A stretch of DNA of 60,927 nt from CAYUST01 sp041908765. Its GTDB lineage: Bacteria > Patescibacteriota > Gracilibacteria > Absconditabacterales > Absconditicoccaceae. The stretch lies in contig JAYREU010000064.1 of assembly GCA_041908765.1 (NCBI GenBank), positions 1-60,927 of the forward strand, in the 5' to 3' direction. The position numbers and the translations under genes are program-made. Position 1 is the first letter of the stretch, and every line of letters begins with the position of its first letter. Below, one piece after another: positions 19,454 to 30,153 of this stretch. The notes under the pieces were generated by a model, which ran no database searches, was not told the DNA's origin, and saw only the letters and a list, made by a program, of their open reading frames with translations.

Positions 19454-20734
19454 ATGCAACACACCTATCACGTCTCCGGCATGCACTGCCCGTCCTGCGA
19501 ACTCCTCATCAAGCAAGGTATCGAATCCTTGGGATGCAAAGTACAATCACTTTCACACAAGACTGGTAAACTCGTCATTGAGCAACCCAATAGTGTATCA
19601 CAAGAAGATATTGCTAGCGCCGTCGTGGACGCTGGGTATACACTTGGGAGTACGCATAAAAATGCACCTTGGACGATACATGAATGGGTAGAAAAAGGCG
19701 CTTGGCTCGTGGTGGCTGTCGCACTTATCTTCGTGCTTTTCAAGGTAGATTTCACTGCACTACTTCCTACATATGAAACTATTTCCTTTCCGATTGCCTT
19801 GTTGGTAGGACTCGTCGCATCTGTTTCCACCTGTCTTGCTTTGACAGGAGGGATTGTGTTGGGCTATGCCGAGTCTGTACAAACCAGAAATAACTTTTTC
19901 ACGCAACTCCAATTTCATGCAGGGAGAATCGGTGCATTCGTCGTAGGAGGAGCCATCCTCGGTATGGTCGGCGGGACGCTGGGAGCATCATTGTGGGTCA
20001 GTACCGTATTGATGCTGTTGGTCTGACTAATCCTTGTGTATCTTGGGTTGCAAGTGCTTGGTTTCTTGCCAAATATTTCCGCGCTCGGTATGCATCTTCC
20101 TGGTCGAATGAGTCAAAGTATTTTCCGTTTCAAAGATCCTCGCTATGCGCCCGTAGTCGGTGCGTTGACCTTTTTACTTCCTTGTGGGTTTACGCAAAGT
20201 ATGCAATTGTTTGCACTCCAAAGTGGTTCCCCTCTTTCTGGAGCACTCATCATGGGCGCGTTTGCCATAGGTACGGCGCCAGTTTTGTTTGCACTATGAT
20301 TTGGAGCCAAAGCTATCAAAGACAAAGTAGCTGTACTCAACTCATTGCTCGCTGCGTTATTGATCGCCTTTGGTGTTTTCACTTTGTACAATAGCACACA
20401 GCTCATCAATGCAATGTCTGTTTCAGCTCCGAGTATCGAACAACAAGATGACTCAGTCAAAGCAGATGCAGAAGTTGTCGAAGTTGGCCACAACGGTAGA
20501 GCCTTTGTCCCTAACACGATCAAATTAGCCAAGGGCAAAAACTATATCGTCCGCGTGACGCCAAGTTCTAATGGTATTGGTTGTATGCAACAAGTAGTGT
20601 TGCCAGGCCAAGGTGTACAAGACATTAGAAAAGACCTCACGTTTGATATCGTGGTAGACGGCACACAAGCCAGAAAAATACCTCTTGTTTGTTCCGCTAT
20701 GGGAATGTCCCAAGGTCAGATTATTGTTGAGTAA
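19454..20734 (+). CDS. HMA - TauE/SafE-like - cupredoxin fusion protein
   Basis: 426 residues, ATG 19454 to TAA, two TGA glycines. The N-terminus is a heavy-metal-associated domain with GMHCPSC (Cys12, Cys15). A membrane domain with about six helices (residues 90-305) has the GGIVLGYAES and LPCGFTQ features of the SafE/UreH-like transporter group (COG2836). The C-terminal 100 residues are a cupredoxin-like domain ending in CSAMGMSQGQI, a Cys/Met copper site. The layout suggests passage of Cu(I) across the membrane to an outside cupredoxin or the reverse; direction is not shown by sequence. It lies between csoR and copA. Confidence 0.82.
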
Positions 20735-20770
20735 GAGAGTTTATAAGTAGTTTTATTTCGCTTTACCGTC

Positions 20771-21901
20771 ATGAATGCAGCAAAAAACATACAATACATT
20801 GCCATGTTTGGTGTACTATTTTTCCTGTGATCATTATGCTATGTAGTAGTACAAGATGCGTACTTCAAATTTCAATCTGTACCTACGATCGCTTCCGAGA
20901 AAATTTATATAGCCAATGAAGGTGAAAGTTCTTTGACGGTAGTAAACGCACTGGATACCAAAGAAGTTGGATACATTAGTCTGACTGAGTGAAATAATCG
21001 TTTCTCAGCACACAATGTCCAAGTAAGTCCTGATGGTTCCTTGGTGGTTGTTACAGCCAATAGTATGTCTCCCGAAGGGATGACTGATAAAAAAATGGAA
21101 AAAGAAGAAAGTACGATAAGCGATCAGTTAGTGCTTATTGACCCACTCACCGATCGTATCACTGACCGTATCAATATAGGGATGGACGCACATCTAACGC
21201 ATGTAGTGGTCAATGCAGATACTACCCTTGCATTCGTCACTGCCCAAGAAGATGCACAACTTGTCATCATTTCACTAACCGACAAAAGTATTCAAAAAAT
21301 AATTCCTCTTCCCGAAGGGTCCAGTCCTCACGGTCTTCGTCTTTCTCCTGACGGTCGTCAACTTTATGTGGCCCTTATTGATGGAAAAGGTGTGATTATA
21401 GTAGACACTACTACTTTTACTACTGAGGTAGTTTCTTTGGAAGGCAAGGCAGTACAAGTAGCTGTGCTTCCGGATGGAAGCCAAGTATTTATATCTCTCT
21501 TTGATACCCAACGTATCGCGAGATACACCCCCTCTACCAAAGAAGTTTCTTATATGGCACTTCCCGCTGATGCACAGTGACCAATCCAACTCTATCCTAG
21601 CCCTGATGGTAAGACAGTATATGTAGCAGATCAAGGGTACTATTTTGATACGCCAATTGGATATCGCATCTATGCTATAGACACCAACTCACTCCAAATA
21701 CAAGAAGCCTATACATGATGAACTGCACCCCACGGAGTCGTCACCAATAAAGTATGAGATAAGGCTTATATTACTAATTTACTCTCAGACACATTGACTA
21801 TTATTGACACCAAACAAAAGACTATTGTAGATACTATAGCAGTCTGAAAAATGCCCAATGGTATTAGTATTCGATCTTCTACGCTTTGAGGCACTCCATA
21901 A
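20771..21901 (+). CDS. Anchored YVTN/SMP-30-like beta-propeller protein
   Basis: 376 residues, ATG 20771 to TAA 21899-21901, eight TGA glycines. An N-terminal hydrophobic segment (residues 8-27) is an anchor or uncleaved signal. Then come seven or so blades with the recurring pattern of the YVTN/cytochrome cd1-like propeller: IYIANEGESSLTVV, VSPDGSLVVV, LSPDGRQLYVAL, YPSPDGKTVYVAD, ITNLLSDTLTIID. These proteins are extracytoplasmic scaffolds or binders; a specific role in copper handling is inferred only from the neighbours. It is 36 bases after the fusion gene and 47 before copA. Confidence 0.85.
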
Positions 21902-21948
21902 AAAAACATACATAAAATACAATACTCTTTATCCTTTCTGCCCATCAC

Positions 21949-24192
21949 ATGAAAAAAACATATGAAGTCCAAGGTATGCACTGTGCTTCTTGTGCACAAA
22001 TCATTGTAAATAAAGTAGGTGCTCTTCCTTGAGTTGCCTCATGCGAGGTAAATTTCGGTACCAAAAAAACTACCATCGATTACAATCCACAAGAGACGTG
22101 ATTTTCACAAATAGATGAGGAAGTGCAAAAGTATGGATATACACTCGTTGATACTACCTCTACAATAGACCATAGTCAACACCAGCAAACTCCCGGCGAT
22201 ATCGAACTAAAAAAAATATGGAACAATGTGCGTATTTCTCTACCTCTCATCACAATTTCCATAGGTATAATGATTTGGATGATTGGTGCTGAGTACGGCT
22301 TACGAGCAGAAAATATGATACTCTACGAATTTTTCCATCACCTCCTTCCTATCTTCGCAACCATTATGTTGTTTGTCGTCGGTTGGAAATATATCGTTGC
22401 AGTTGGGAGATACATAAGATACGGTGTGGCAAATATGGATACGTTGGTAGGAATTGGTACGATAGTTGCTTATTTGTACAGTTTTGTTATATCTGGATTT
22501 GAAACATCTCTGGCACCCTATCTTAATGTCGAAAGATGATTTTACGAAGCAGTGATTGTCGTCATCGGCTTTATAGAAATCGGGAAATATATGGAAGCCA
22601 AAGTCATGTCCAAGACAGGCCATGCTATCAAAGCGCTCCTGTGACTACAAGCAAAAAATGCCATTATCCTCAAAGACGGTAAAGAAACCCACGTAGCACT
22701 TGAACACGTACAGTTGTGAGATATTATGATAGTCAAACCGTGAGAAAAAATTCCTTTGGATGGAAACATCATCTCTGGTAAAGCAGATATAGATGAGTCT
22801 ATGATTACGGGTGAATCTATGCCCACCTCCAAAACAGTTGGTGATGAGGTGATCTGATCTACGTTGGTCATCAATTCTACCTTACACGTACAGACCACGG
22901 CGCTGGGCCAAGATACGTTCTTGAGTAAAATTATTGCGGTTGTTGAACAAGCACAAAACTCCAAACCGCATATTCAAAAACTTGCAGATCAAATCATGGT
23001 CTATTTCGTCCCGGTTGTTTTACTTATCGCTGTATCAGCTGGTTTGTTTTGGCTTTTCTGGGGGAAACAATTTTTCCCAGGGATCAACTCTATTGAATTT
23101 GCTTTGATGAGTTTCGTAGGAGTACTCGTTATTGCGTGTCCGTGTGGTCTTGGATTGGCGACACCTATGGCAATTATTACCGGCGTCGGCCACGGAGCTA
23201 GAAACGGTATTCTTGCTAAAAACGCGCAAGGTTTACTGGAACTCAGGAAAACGAATATTGTCGTCTTTGACAAGACTGGTACTATCACAGAAGGTAAACC
23301 AATGCTCGTCGAAGGCACCGATGCTTCTCAAACACATATGATGCTTCTTGCCTCACTCGAAGCACTCTCTAGTCATCCCATTGCACATGCAATTGGTGAG
23401 TATGCAGAAAAACATAATATACTTTTGGAGTCCGTGAGTGATTTTCAAAACCTCGCGGGCGCTGGTATTCAAGGAACTATAAATGGCAAAGTGTACTCCG
23501 TCACTAAACCATGATGGCTAGGAGAACAAGGTATGAGCTATGATACCAAACGTATAGATCAACGAACAAATCAAGGCAAAACACCTCTCATTTTGAGTAG
23601 TGGACAAGAAGTGCTCGCTTATTTTGCAGTGGCCGATACGATCAAATCGACAAGCAAACAAGCCATTCTTGACCTCAAAAATATGGGCATCACCCCTATC
23701 ATGATCACAGGAGACCACCAGAACACTGCCCAGTATATTGCAGATCTCGTAGGTATAGAAAAAGTCTACGCACAAGTACTTCCGGGAGACAAAGCCGCGT
23801 TGATCCAAAGTGTGCAGTGACCACACATCACCGTCACGATGGTAGGCGATGGCATCAACGATGCACCTGCATTGGCGCAAGCGGATATTGGTATAGCGAT
23901 GAGCACTGGTACCGACGTAGCTATCGAATCAGCAGACATCACGCTGCTCCACGGTGATCTCAGCAAACTCGTCAAAGCAATTCGCATTAGCAAACTCACG
24001 CAAACCGCTATTCTCCAAAATCTTGCTCGGGCATTTGGATTCAATATTCTGGGTATCCCGCTCGCAGCTGGTGTATTCTACCCGTTCCTCGGCGTCCTTC
24101 TCAATCCTGCCTTCGAATGAGCTGCTATGGCATTCAGCGATCTCACCGTCGTAGGTAATAGTTTGAGATTACAAAACAAGAAGTTGTTTTAG
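21949..24192 (+). CDS. copA: Copper-translocating P-type ATPase
   Basis: 747 residues, ATG 21949 to TAG 24190-24192, ten TGA glycines that split it into several frames under the standard code. One N-terminal HMA domain (GMHCASC, Cys12 and Cys15); the transmembrane CPC motif at 397-399 that defines Cu+ P1B-ATPases; the phosphorylated Asp441 in DKTGT; an SSHP motif of the nucleotide domain; and GDGIND at 633-638. It exports Cu(I) from the cytoplasm at the cost of ATP. It is the last gene of the csoR cluster and probably the main resistance determinant. Confidence 0.95.
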
Positions 24193-24220
24193 AAAAAAGC
24201 CCCCCCTACGGGGCGGCTAG
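24193..24220 (-). terminator. Terminator between convergent genes
   Basis: Minus strand: GCCGCCCC-GTA-GGGGGGGC followed by six T, directly after the 24230 gene. The T run is only on the minus side; the hairpin also touches the end of copA. Confidence 0.75.
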
Positions 24221-24229
24221 ATACGTTAA

Positions 24230-24568
24230 TTACAACGCAGTAAGTTTTTGCTGAATGCAGTGAATTTCTAAACATTGCTTATCTATCCGATCAATACATG
24301 CATATAACCCGCGCAAATATCGGTTCTTATTGATATGAGCATCCTGGTACTGCAAACGTTCAGTCCCATTGCTTGCTCCCTGAAATTTACGCGTAGCACG
24401 TAGCTGGATTGCGCACTCCAAACGAGTTGCATCATTTGCTAATCGCGCTTTTTTTTGCATCAATTTGTCTTTCCACTTAGGAAGCAATATTTCAAAGAGC
24501 GCTTTGTCTTTGCTCTCTTCCTCTGTGGAAATTTCTTCAAGTGCTAAAAGTTTTTTCAGTCTACCCAT
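24230..24568 (-). CDS. Hypothetical basic helical protein
   Basis: 112 residues, ATG to TAA, no TGA. Rich in Lys, Arg, Glu and Leu and apparently all-helical, with three cysteines in the second half. No family recognised. A TTGACT-16-TATTGT promoter-like sequence lies about 40 bases upstream, and a terminator follows, so it is probably a single-gene unit. Confidence 0.6.
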   Translation of the reverse strand: MGRLKKLLALEEISTEEESKDKALFEILLPKWKDKLMQKKARLANDATRLECAIQLRATRKFQGASNGTERLQYQDAHINKNRYLRGLYACIDRIDKQCLEIHCIQQKLTAL

Positions 24569-24637
24569 ACAAAGAATTTATTTTTGTTAATAATTTTGAA
24601 CAATTTACAATACATATATCAATTATAAAGTCAATAC

Positions 24638-24666
24638 AAAAAAGACCCTCTCGGGTCTTTTTTTTT
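24638..24666. terminator. Bidirectional terminator
   Basis: AAAAAAGACCC-TCTC-GGGTCTTTTTTTTT: A and T runs on both sides of a GACCC/GGGTC stem. It ends the fusA transcript on the minus strand. Confidence 0.8.
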
Positions 24667-24690
24667 CTGTTTGATTATTTATTTCCCACC

Positions 24691-24727
24691 GTCATTGCGA
24701 GGAGCCACAGGCGACGTGGCAATCCAT
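24691..24727. repeat. GTCATTGCGAGGAG-type palindromic element
   Basis: GTCATTGCGAGGAGCCACAGG followed by CGACGTGGCAATCC. The outer arms ATTGCGAGG... and ...GGCAATCC form an interrupted palindrome. From general knowledge, a very similar element is scattered through many unrelated bacterial genomes. Only one copy was seen here, next to the stop codon of fusA. Confidence 0.6.
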
Positions 24728-24736
24728 GTTCCTTGC

Positions 24737-26860
24737 TTACCCTTCTACCTCTACTGCTCTCACCTTGCCAGCGCCAATTCTTTCTTTGATGATAGCGTCA
24801 GCGATAGCATTTGGTACTTGTTCGTAGGTAGCAAATTGCATACTATAGTTAGCTCTTCCCTGAGAAAGAGATCTGAGTGTAGTAGCATACCCAAACATCT
24901 CTGACAAAGGAACTTTGACGTTGATGATCGTAGCGGTTCCTCTTTGTTCTTGTCCTTCAATTCTTCCTCTTCTAGAACTCAAATCTCCCATCACATCACC
25001 GACGTAGTCTTCTGGTGTCGTGACTTCTACATCCATGATAGGCTCGAGCAATTGCGGACCTGCTTTGAGGAACGCATCCTTGAACGCTGCATAGGTAGCC
25101 ACCTTGAAGGAGATTTCAGATGAATCCACTTCATGGTAAGAACCATCATATACAGCTACTCTGACACCAATAATTGGATATCCTGCCAAAATACCTTTGG
25201 CCATAGTTTCCTTGGCACCCTTATCAATAGCAGGGACGAACTCTCTTGGAATCACACCACCGACAATTTCATTTTTGAATTCATAGTTGACAGGAACGCC
25301 ATGTTCATCTTTGAGGTCTCTGATATTTTCAAGTCTCAATAATACGTGTCCATATTGACCACGACCACCTGTTTGTCTCTTGAACACACCCTCACCTTCT
25401 GAGGTATTTTGAATTGCTTCTCTGTAGGAAACCTGTGGGTTACCTGTATTTACTTCTACTTTGTGCTCTCTCTTGAGTCTATCAACGATAATTTCTAGAT
25501 GCAACTCTCCCATACCTGCAATAATCGTTTGTCCTGTTTCTTCATCTGAGAAGTATTTGAATGAGGGATCCTCATCTCCAAGTTTACTCAAACCAATACC
25601 CAATTTTTCTTGATCTTTCTTGGAAACAGGTTCAACAGCTAATGAGATAACTGGCTCTGGGAAAGACATTTGCTCGAGAATAACGGGATCTTTCATGTCA
25701 CACAAGGTGTGTCCTGTCTTGGTGTTTTTGAGTCCCAAGAACGCACAAATGTGTCCTTCTGAAATCTCTTTGATTTCTTCTCTCTTGTTAGAATGCATGA
25801 GGAGCAAACGTCCAATTCTTTCTCTTTCACCTGTCAAAGGATTGAGTAACGTGTCTCCTGATTTGATTGTACCAGAATATACTCTGACGTAGGTCAATGT
25901 ACCTACGAATGGATCTGTCATAATCTTGAATGCGATAGCAGAAGCAGGATCATTTCTCCCTGGTGCTCTACTTACTTCTTCACCCGTATCTGGGTTGAGA
26001 CCATTGATGGCTCCTCTATCAATCGGACTTGGCAAATAATCAACTACTGCATCAAGCACGAGTTGTACACCCGCATTTTTGAGTGATGATCCACACAAGA
26101 TTGGATAGAGCGTATTTTTGATTACTCCTTTTCTGATAGCTTGTTTGATAAGTGTATTGGGAATCTCAGCTCCTTCCAAGAATTTTTCTGCGAGCTCATC
26201 ATCGTATGCAGAGAGCTTGTCAATCATTTCTTCTCTCGCCATCTTTGCTTCATCGAGCATATCTTCTGGGATATCTTGTTCTACTTGTTGTTCACCATGA
26301 TCACCACTGAACGTATAGCATCTCATACCTACGAGGTCCACGATACCTCTAAATTCAGAAGCTGTTCCCCAAGGGAGTTGAATTGGCACCGCATTTTTAG
26401 TGAGTTTTTTGTAGATAGATTCAACAGACATTTTGAAATCAGCACCAAGTTTGTCCATCTTGTTGACGAATGCAATTCTCGGAACTCCGTATTTGTCAGC
26501 CTGTCTCCAAACAGTTTCAGATTGTGGCTCTACACCTTGTGATCCATCAAAAACGGCTACACCACCATCCAATACGCGCAACGAACGTTCTACCTCGACG
26601 GTGAAGTCTACGTGTCCAGGTGTGTCAATAATATTGATATGTGTATCATTCCAAAAACATGCTGTCGTAGCAGAAGTAATAGTAATACCTCTTTCTCTCT
26701 CTTGCTCCATCCAGTCCATTTCTGCTGCACCATCGTGCACTTCTCCAATTTTGTGTTTTCTACCCGTGTAAAACAAAATTCTTTCGGTAGTAGTTGTTTT
26801 TCCCGCATCAATATGAGCGATAATACCAATATTACGCACTTGGTCCAACGGTTTACTCAT
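24737..26860 (-). CDS. fusA: Elongation factor G
   Basis: 707 residues from ATG 26860 (an in-frame ATG three codons earlier is possible) to TAA. GTPase motifs: AHIDAGKTT, DTPGHVDF, NKMDKLGAD; the later EF-G domains include RQTGGRGQYGH, the domain IV motif AAFKDAF and PLSEMFGYAT. EF-G moves tRNAs and mRNA after each peptide bond. It has about 60 glycines and none is TGA, in contrast to the accessory genes, as in most of the other translation genes here. No Shine-Dalgarno is visible. Confidence 0.97.
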   Translation of the reverse strand: MSKPLDQVRNIGIIAHIDAGKTTTTERILFYTGRKHKIGEVHDGAAEMDWMEQERERGITITSATTACFWNDTHINIIDTPGHVDFTVEVERSLRVLDGGVAVFDGSQGVEPQSETVWRQADKYGVPRIAFVNKMDKLGADFKMSVESIYKKLTKNAVPIQLPWGTASEFRGIVDLVGMRCYTFSGDHGEQQVEQDIPEDMLDEAKMAREEMIDKLSAYDDELAEKFLEGAEIPNTLIKQAIRKGVIKNTLYPILCGSSLKNAGVQLVLDAVVDYLPSPIDRGAINGLNPDTGEEVSRAPGRNDPASAIAFKIMTDPFVGTLTYVRVYSGTIKSGDTLLNPLTGERERIGRLLLMHSNKREEIKEISEGHICAFLGLKNTKTGHTLCDMKDPVILEQMSFPEPVISLAVEPVSKKDQEKLGIGLSKLGDEDPSFKYFSDEETGQTIIAGMGELHLEIIVDRLKREHKVEVNTGNPQVSYREAIQNTSEGEGVFKRQTGGRGQYGHVLLRLENIRDLKDEHGVPVNYEFKNEIVGGVIPREFVPAIDKGAKETMAKGILAGYPIIGVRVAVYDGSYHEVDSSEISFKVATYAAFKDAFLKAGPQLLEPIMDVEVTTPEDYVGDVMGDLSSRRGRIEGQEQRGTATIINVKVPLSEMFGYATTLRSLSQGRANYSMQFATYEQVPNAIADAIIKERIGAGKVRAVEVEG

Positions 26861-26922
26861 GGTGTACATATAAAAATAGATAAAAAAGCAATCAGGTCCA
26901 ACAGCAACCTTTTTCTTGAAAC

Positions 26923-26970
26923 AAAAAAAGAGCTATATCCGCCCCACTATAGGGAAAACAAGCTCTTTTG
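26923..26970 (-). terminator. Terminator between the thioredoxin-like gene and fusA
   Basis: Minus strand: AAAGAGCT pairs with AGCTCTTT across a 28-base loop and is followed by seven T. The long loop makes it imperfect. Confidence 0.55.
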
Positions 26971-27001
26971 CAAGGCAGGATAGCCAAAATACTCCTGATG
27001 G

Positions 27002-27568
27002 CTATTTTGTCGCCAAGAGCCCTTCTATCAGGGTAGCTACCTCTTCGATAGTCCCCGTTCCTCAGCATTCTTTACTCACGAGCTTCCCAGAGCTATCCAA
27101 CACCACCCACGTCGGGAACATATCACAAGATTCCTGAGTAAATGATTCGTAGGTCATGATCTCAAAAGGCACTTGAGGCAACAATGTATCGAACTTTTGG
27201 GTATCGAAATTCATGGTAAACAATTGTACATTAATTTGTCCAGAAAATGGCTCCAAGAGAAGTCTTTCTGCTTGTGGAATCTTTTCTCTACAATACGCAC
27301 AGTATTTACCTGCTCGTCGCAAAAAACTTGGTTTCCCTGTCAACTGCTGAGGAGTTGCAATCTGTCCTTGCACGAAATGCTCCGGCAAGGGTGATGGCGT
27401 GCCTTTGTCAGCCATATCTGCAATCTTGCAGCCAGCTCCTCCGTCCATACCACACGTATCAGCAACCTTCTCAGCATTTGCGTCATGGTCAAGCATACGA
27501 ATACCCGGCGCCAAGACAAAAAGTCCAACCAAACACCCTACGACGAATCCTACTCCGATCTTCAACAT
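27002..27568 (-). CDS. Membrane-anchored thioredoxin-fold protein
   Basis: 188 residues, ATG 27568 to TAG 27002-27004; the last 20 residues follow a TGA glycine. An N-terminal hydrophobic helix (residues 4-22) should place the rest outside the cytoplasm. The active-site motif YCAYC near residue 90 and the cis-Pro strand MFPTWVV near 155 fit a thioredoxin fold. A separate Cys pair near residues 39-47 is unusual. A likely job is thiol-disulfide exchange on exported proteins. It is 24 bases after gatC and probably in the same transcript. Confidence 0.78.
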
Positions 27569-27592
27569 ACGTCTACAAACACTAATAAAAAA

Positions 27593-27886
27593 TTAGCCGT
27601 TATCTAGGCTCTCTCCCGTTTTGACGACAATCTGCCCCTGGACGATGGGGTGTGTGGTGGTAGCCAGCAATCCATCCGGCTCGGCATACGCCTCGCCGGC
27701 CTGACGTGGTTGCAACACCATCTCTCCTTCACTACTCTCCCCACTTGCCTCGTCAAGCGGACATTGTTGTACTTGAGCAACAAAAGCCAAAACTTGGTCC
27801 ATTTTGGTCAAAAATGCTGCTTCCTTGTCAGGTGCTATTTTGATCGCCGCCAAACGACTCAAATGCGCTAGTTGCTGTGCGTCCAT
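27593..27886 (-). CDS. gatC: Asp/Glu-tRNA amidotransferase subunit C
   Basis: 97 residues, ATG 27886 to TAA. The N-terminus LAHLSRLAAIKI and the segment LTKMDQVLAFVAQVQ, then the end TTHPIVQGQIVVKT, follow the small GatC subunit that holds GatA and GatB together in the transamidation pathway to Gln-tRNA or Asn-tRNA. gatA and gatB are not in the window. A TTTATT-16-TATACT promoter-like sequence lies upstream. The frame is open further upstream but runs into a palindromic repeat, so ATG 27886 is preferred. Confidence 0.82.
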   Translation of the reverse strand: MDAQQLAHLSRLAAIKIAPDKEAAFLTKMDQVLAFVAQVQQCPLDEASGESSEGEMVLQPRQAGEAYAEPDGLLATTTHPIVQGQIVVKTGESLDNG

Positions 27887-27964
27887 TACGAAACAAGGAA
27901 GTAAAGGAAAGGCCAATAGTATAGAGGTTTTAATAGATAAATAAAGGGAAAAAGAGAAAGTGTT

Positions 27965-28038
27965 CCCCCTTTTAGCGAAGTACCCGTAAGGGTGAAAGGG
28001 GGGGGTGGCACGAACGCAGTGAGTGACGGGGGGATTAT
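27965..28038. repeat. Palindromic repeat, solo copy
   Basis: CCCCCTTTTAGCGAAG, an inner ACCCG-TAA-GGGT hairpin, GAAAGGGGGGGG, then TGGCACGAACGCAGTGAGTG and the end GGGGGGATTATT. Same family as around the DUF559 gene. Confidence 0.8.
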
Positions 28039-28073
28039 TTAGTTTCAATGCGCAACTTTTTGACCGCTATTTT

Positions 28074-28102
28074 TTGCATTTTGACACGATTTCTCCTATA
28101 CT
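28074..28102 (+). promoter_or_regulatory. Promoter for virB4
   Basis: TTGCAT at 28074-28079, 17 bases, TATACT at 28097-28102, 30 bases before ATG 28132. Confidence 0.7.
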
Positions 28103-28131
28103 TAACCTGTCTTCATATTCCCTGAAACTCT

Positions 28132-30153
28132 ATGCTCGAAAAAATGCGTAATCAGGTCTACGATACCGATTACACCAAAGTGATTAGACAAGGAGGAGCG
28201 CCTGTTGTTGACTGGCAAAAAGTAGCTCCTGCGGACACCAGAGGATGGTTCGATAGATTTATCGACTTTTTTTTGCAAATTCATCGCAAAGATGGTGTGA
28301 TCAAAGAACCAGAAAAACATACGAACCTCCAGTGAAATAGTTTGGATGAGCAACTCAAATCACTCCTTGCACTTCCCGATGAACAATACGATGAAAACCT
28401 TCTCACACCTCAGATCAGAAAATACGTCATGGATGTCGAAAAAGAATACGTCAGTACCCTCCAAGACTACAAAACACATATCTCTCCGAGCTACCGAGAA
28501 GTACAACCCGGACAATTCTCCCTGAGTTGAATACTCGGCAAAACCTACTATGCTACGAGTTATCCCTCATATATAGACTTTTTGTGGACGAGAGAGATGC
28601 TCAACTATTTCGCGAAATGGGATATGAGTTGGTTTATCTATCCAGCAGAAGATACGGTGATTTTGAGTATGCTCAAAAGAAGATCTACCCAGCTCAAAGC
28701 GGAGATTTCTACTGCGGTCCAAAAAGGAATCACCTACGACACAGAGATTGATATAGAACACAGAGATGTCGAAGATATCAGACAAAAACTTGCAACTCGT
28801 GAAGAAAGATATTTTGAAACGAGTTTCTACACCACGATCTACGAACATGATGCTGAAAAACTTCGTGAAGAATCCAAAAAATTTGAACAAAAAATTGGTG
28901 GCTATGGCGTGCGTATGAAACAGGCAACCCAGAGAATGGATGAAGGACAAGTAGCTACTATGCCGTTGTGTATAGACGATCTCAATATTCCCAGAAGCAT
29001 GGTTTCGACGTCACTTGGTGGTTCATTCCCCTTTATATCCAATGATTTGATCGAAAATTCCGGGATCTTGTATGGTCTCAATCTCCACACAGGATCATTG
29101 GTGATCTTCGATAGATTTGCTAATAGGTTGCCCAATGCGAATAGTATCATCCTCGCGACTTCAGGTGCGTGAAAATCGTTTTCGGTCAAACTAGAAATTT
29201 TGAGATATCTTCTGCTCGGTATTGAAGTCATTGTCATCGATCCGGAGAACGAATACAAATCACTCACCGAAAAAGTTGGGGGTAGTTATATCAATATTTC
29301 GATCAATTCACAAAATCATATCAATCCTTTTGATCTTCCCCCAAAAATTGAAGATGTAGAATATGGCAAAGGAGATCTGCTCAGATCACAAATTCTCAAT
29401 CTCATTTGATTGATGCATGTGTTGCTCTGAGGCATGACGCCTGCTGAGGAAGCACTGATTGACAAAGCACTCCAAGCGACCTATGCACTCAAAGAAATCA
29501 CCCTAGATACGGATGATACCACAGGCAAAACCTATCCTATCATGGAAGATCTCTTGCATGTACTCGAAGGTATGGCAGGAGGAGATGATATGGCACTCAA
29601 GCTCAGCAAGTATGTAACAGGAACATTTGCGAAACTCTTCAATAGTCCAACTAATATTGATCTCAATACGCAGCTCACGACCTTTAGTATTAGAGATATC
29701 GAAGACGCGCTCAAAACGCCAGCAATGTTTAATGTACTCAATTATATCTGGACCAAAGTAAGATCACAGAAGAAAAAGAGATTACTCGTGATTGATGAAG
29801 CATGGATTATGATGCAGTCAGAAGTGGCTTCAAGTTTCTTGTACCAGTTGGTCAAGAGAGCAAGAAAATATGGACTTGGTATCACCACGATCACACAGGA
29901 TGTAGAAGACTTTGTGAATAGTAAATATGGCAAACCGATTGTCTCCAATGCGTCCTTGCAACTCCTCCTCAAACAATCTACCTCTTCGATCAAAGCACTC
30001 GAAGCTGCGTTTGGATTGTCTGAAGCAGAGAAACAAAAACTGGTTGCAGCCAACATTGGTGAAGGATTATTCTTTGCTGGTAATCAACACGTAGCCGTCA
30101 AAATTCTTGCCTCTCCTGACGAAAAAGATTTTATCAATACCACAATTGCCTAA
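28132..30153 (+). CDS. virB4: VirB4/TraC-family ATPase
   Basis: 673 residues, ATG 28132 to TAA, five TGA glycines. Walker A is SGAGKS at 344-349, with the glycine before Lys encoded by TGA 29170-29172; Walker B is LLVIDEAW with Asp555-Glu556; a late QDVEDF and SLQLLLKQS region matches the C-terminal part of VirB4/TraC. VirB4 ATPases energise type IV secretion and conjugation pili. The N-terminal 160 residues are less conserved. The stop codon overlaps the start of the next gene (TAATG), so the pair is translationally coupled. No other clear VirB gene except pilin-like proteins is in the window; in CPR such loci may serve pili or surface display. Confidence 0.88.

Noticed and set aside
27887..28048. 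54-residue N-terminal extension of GatC
   Set aside because: It is encoded by a palindromic repeat and does not resemble GatC; ATG 27886 fits the family.
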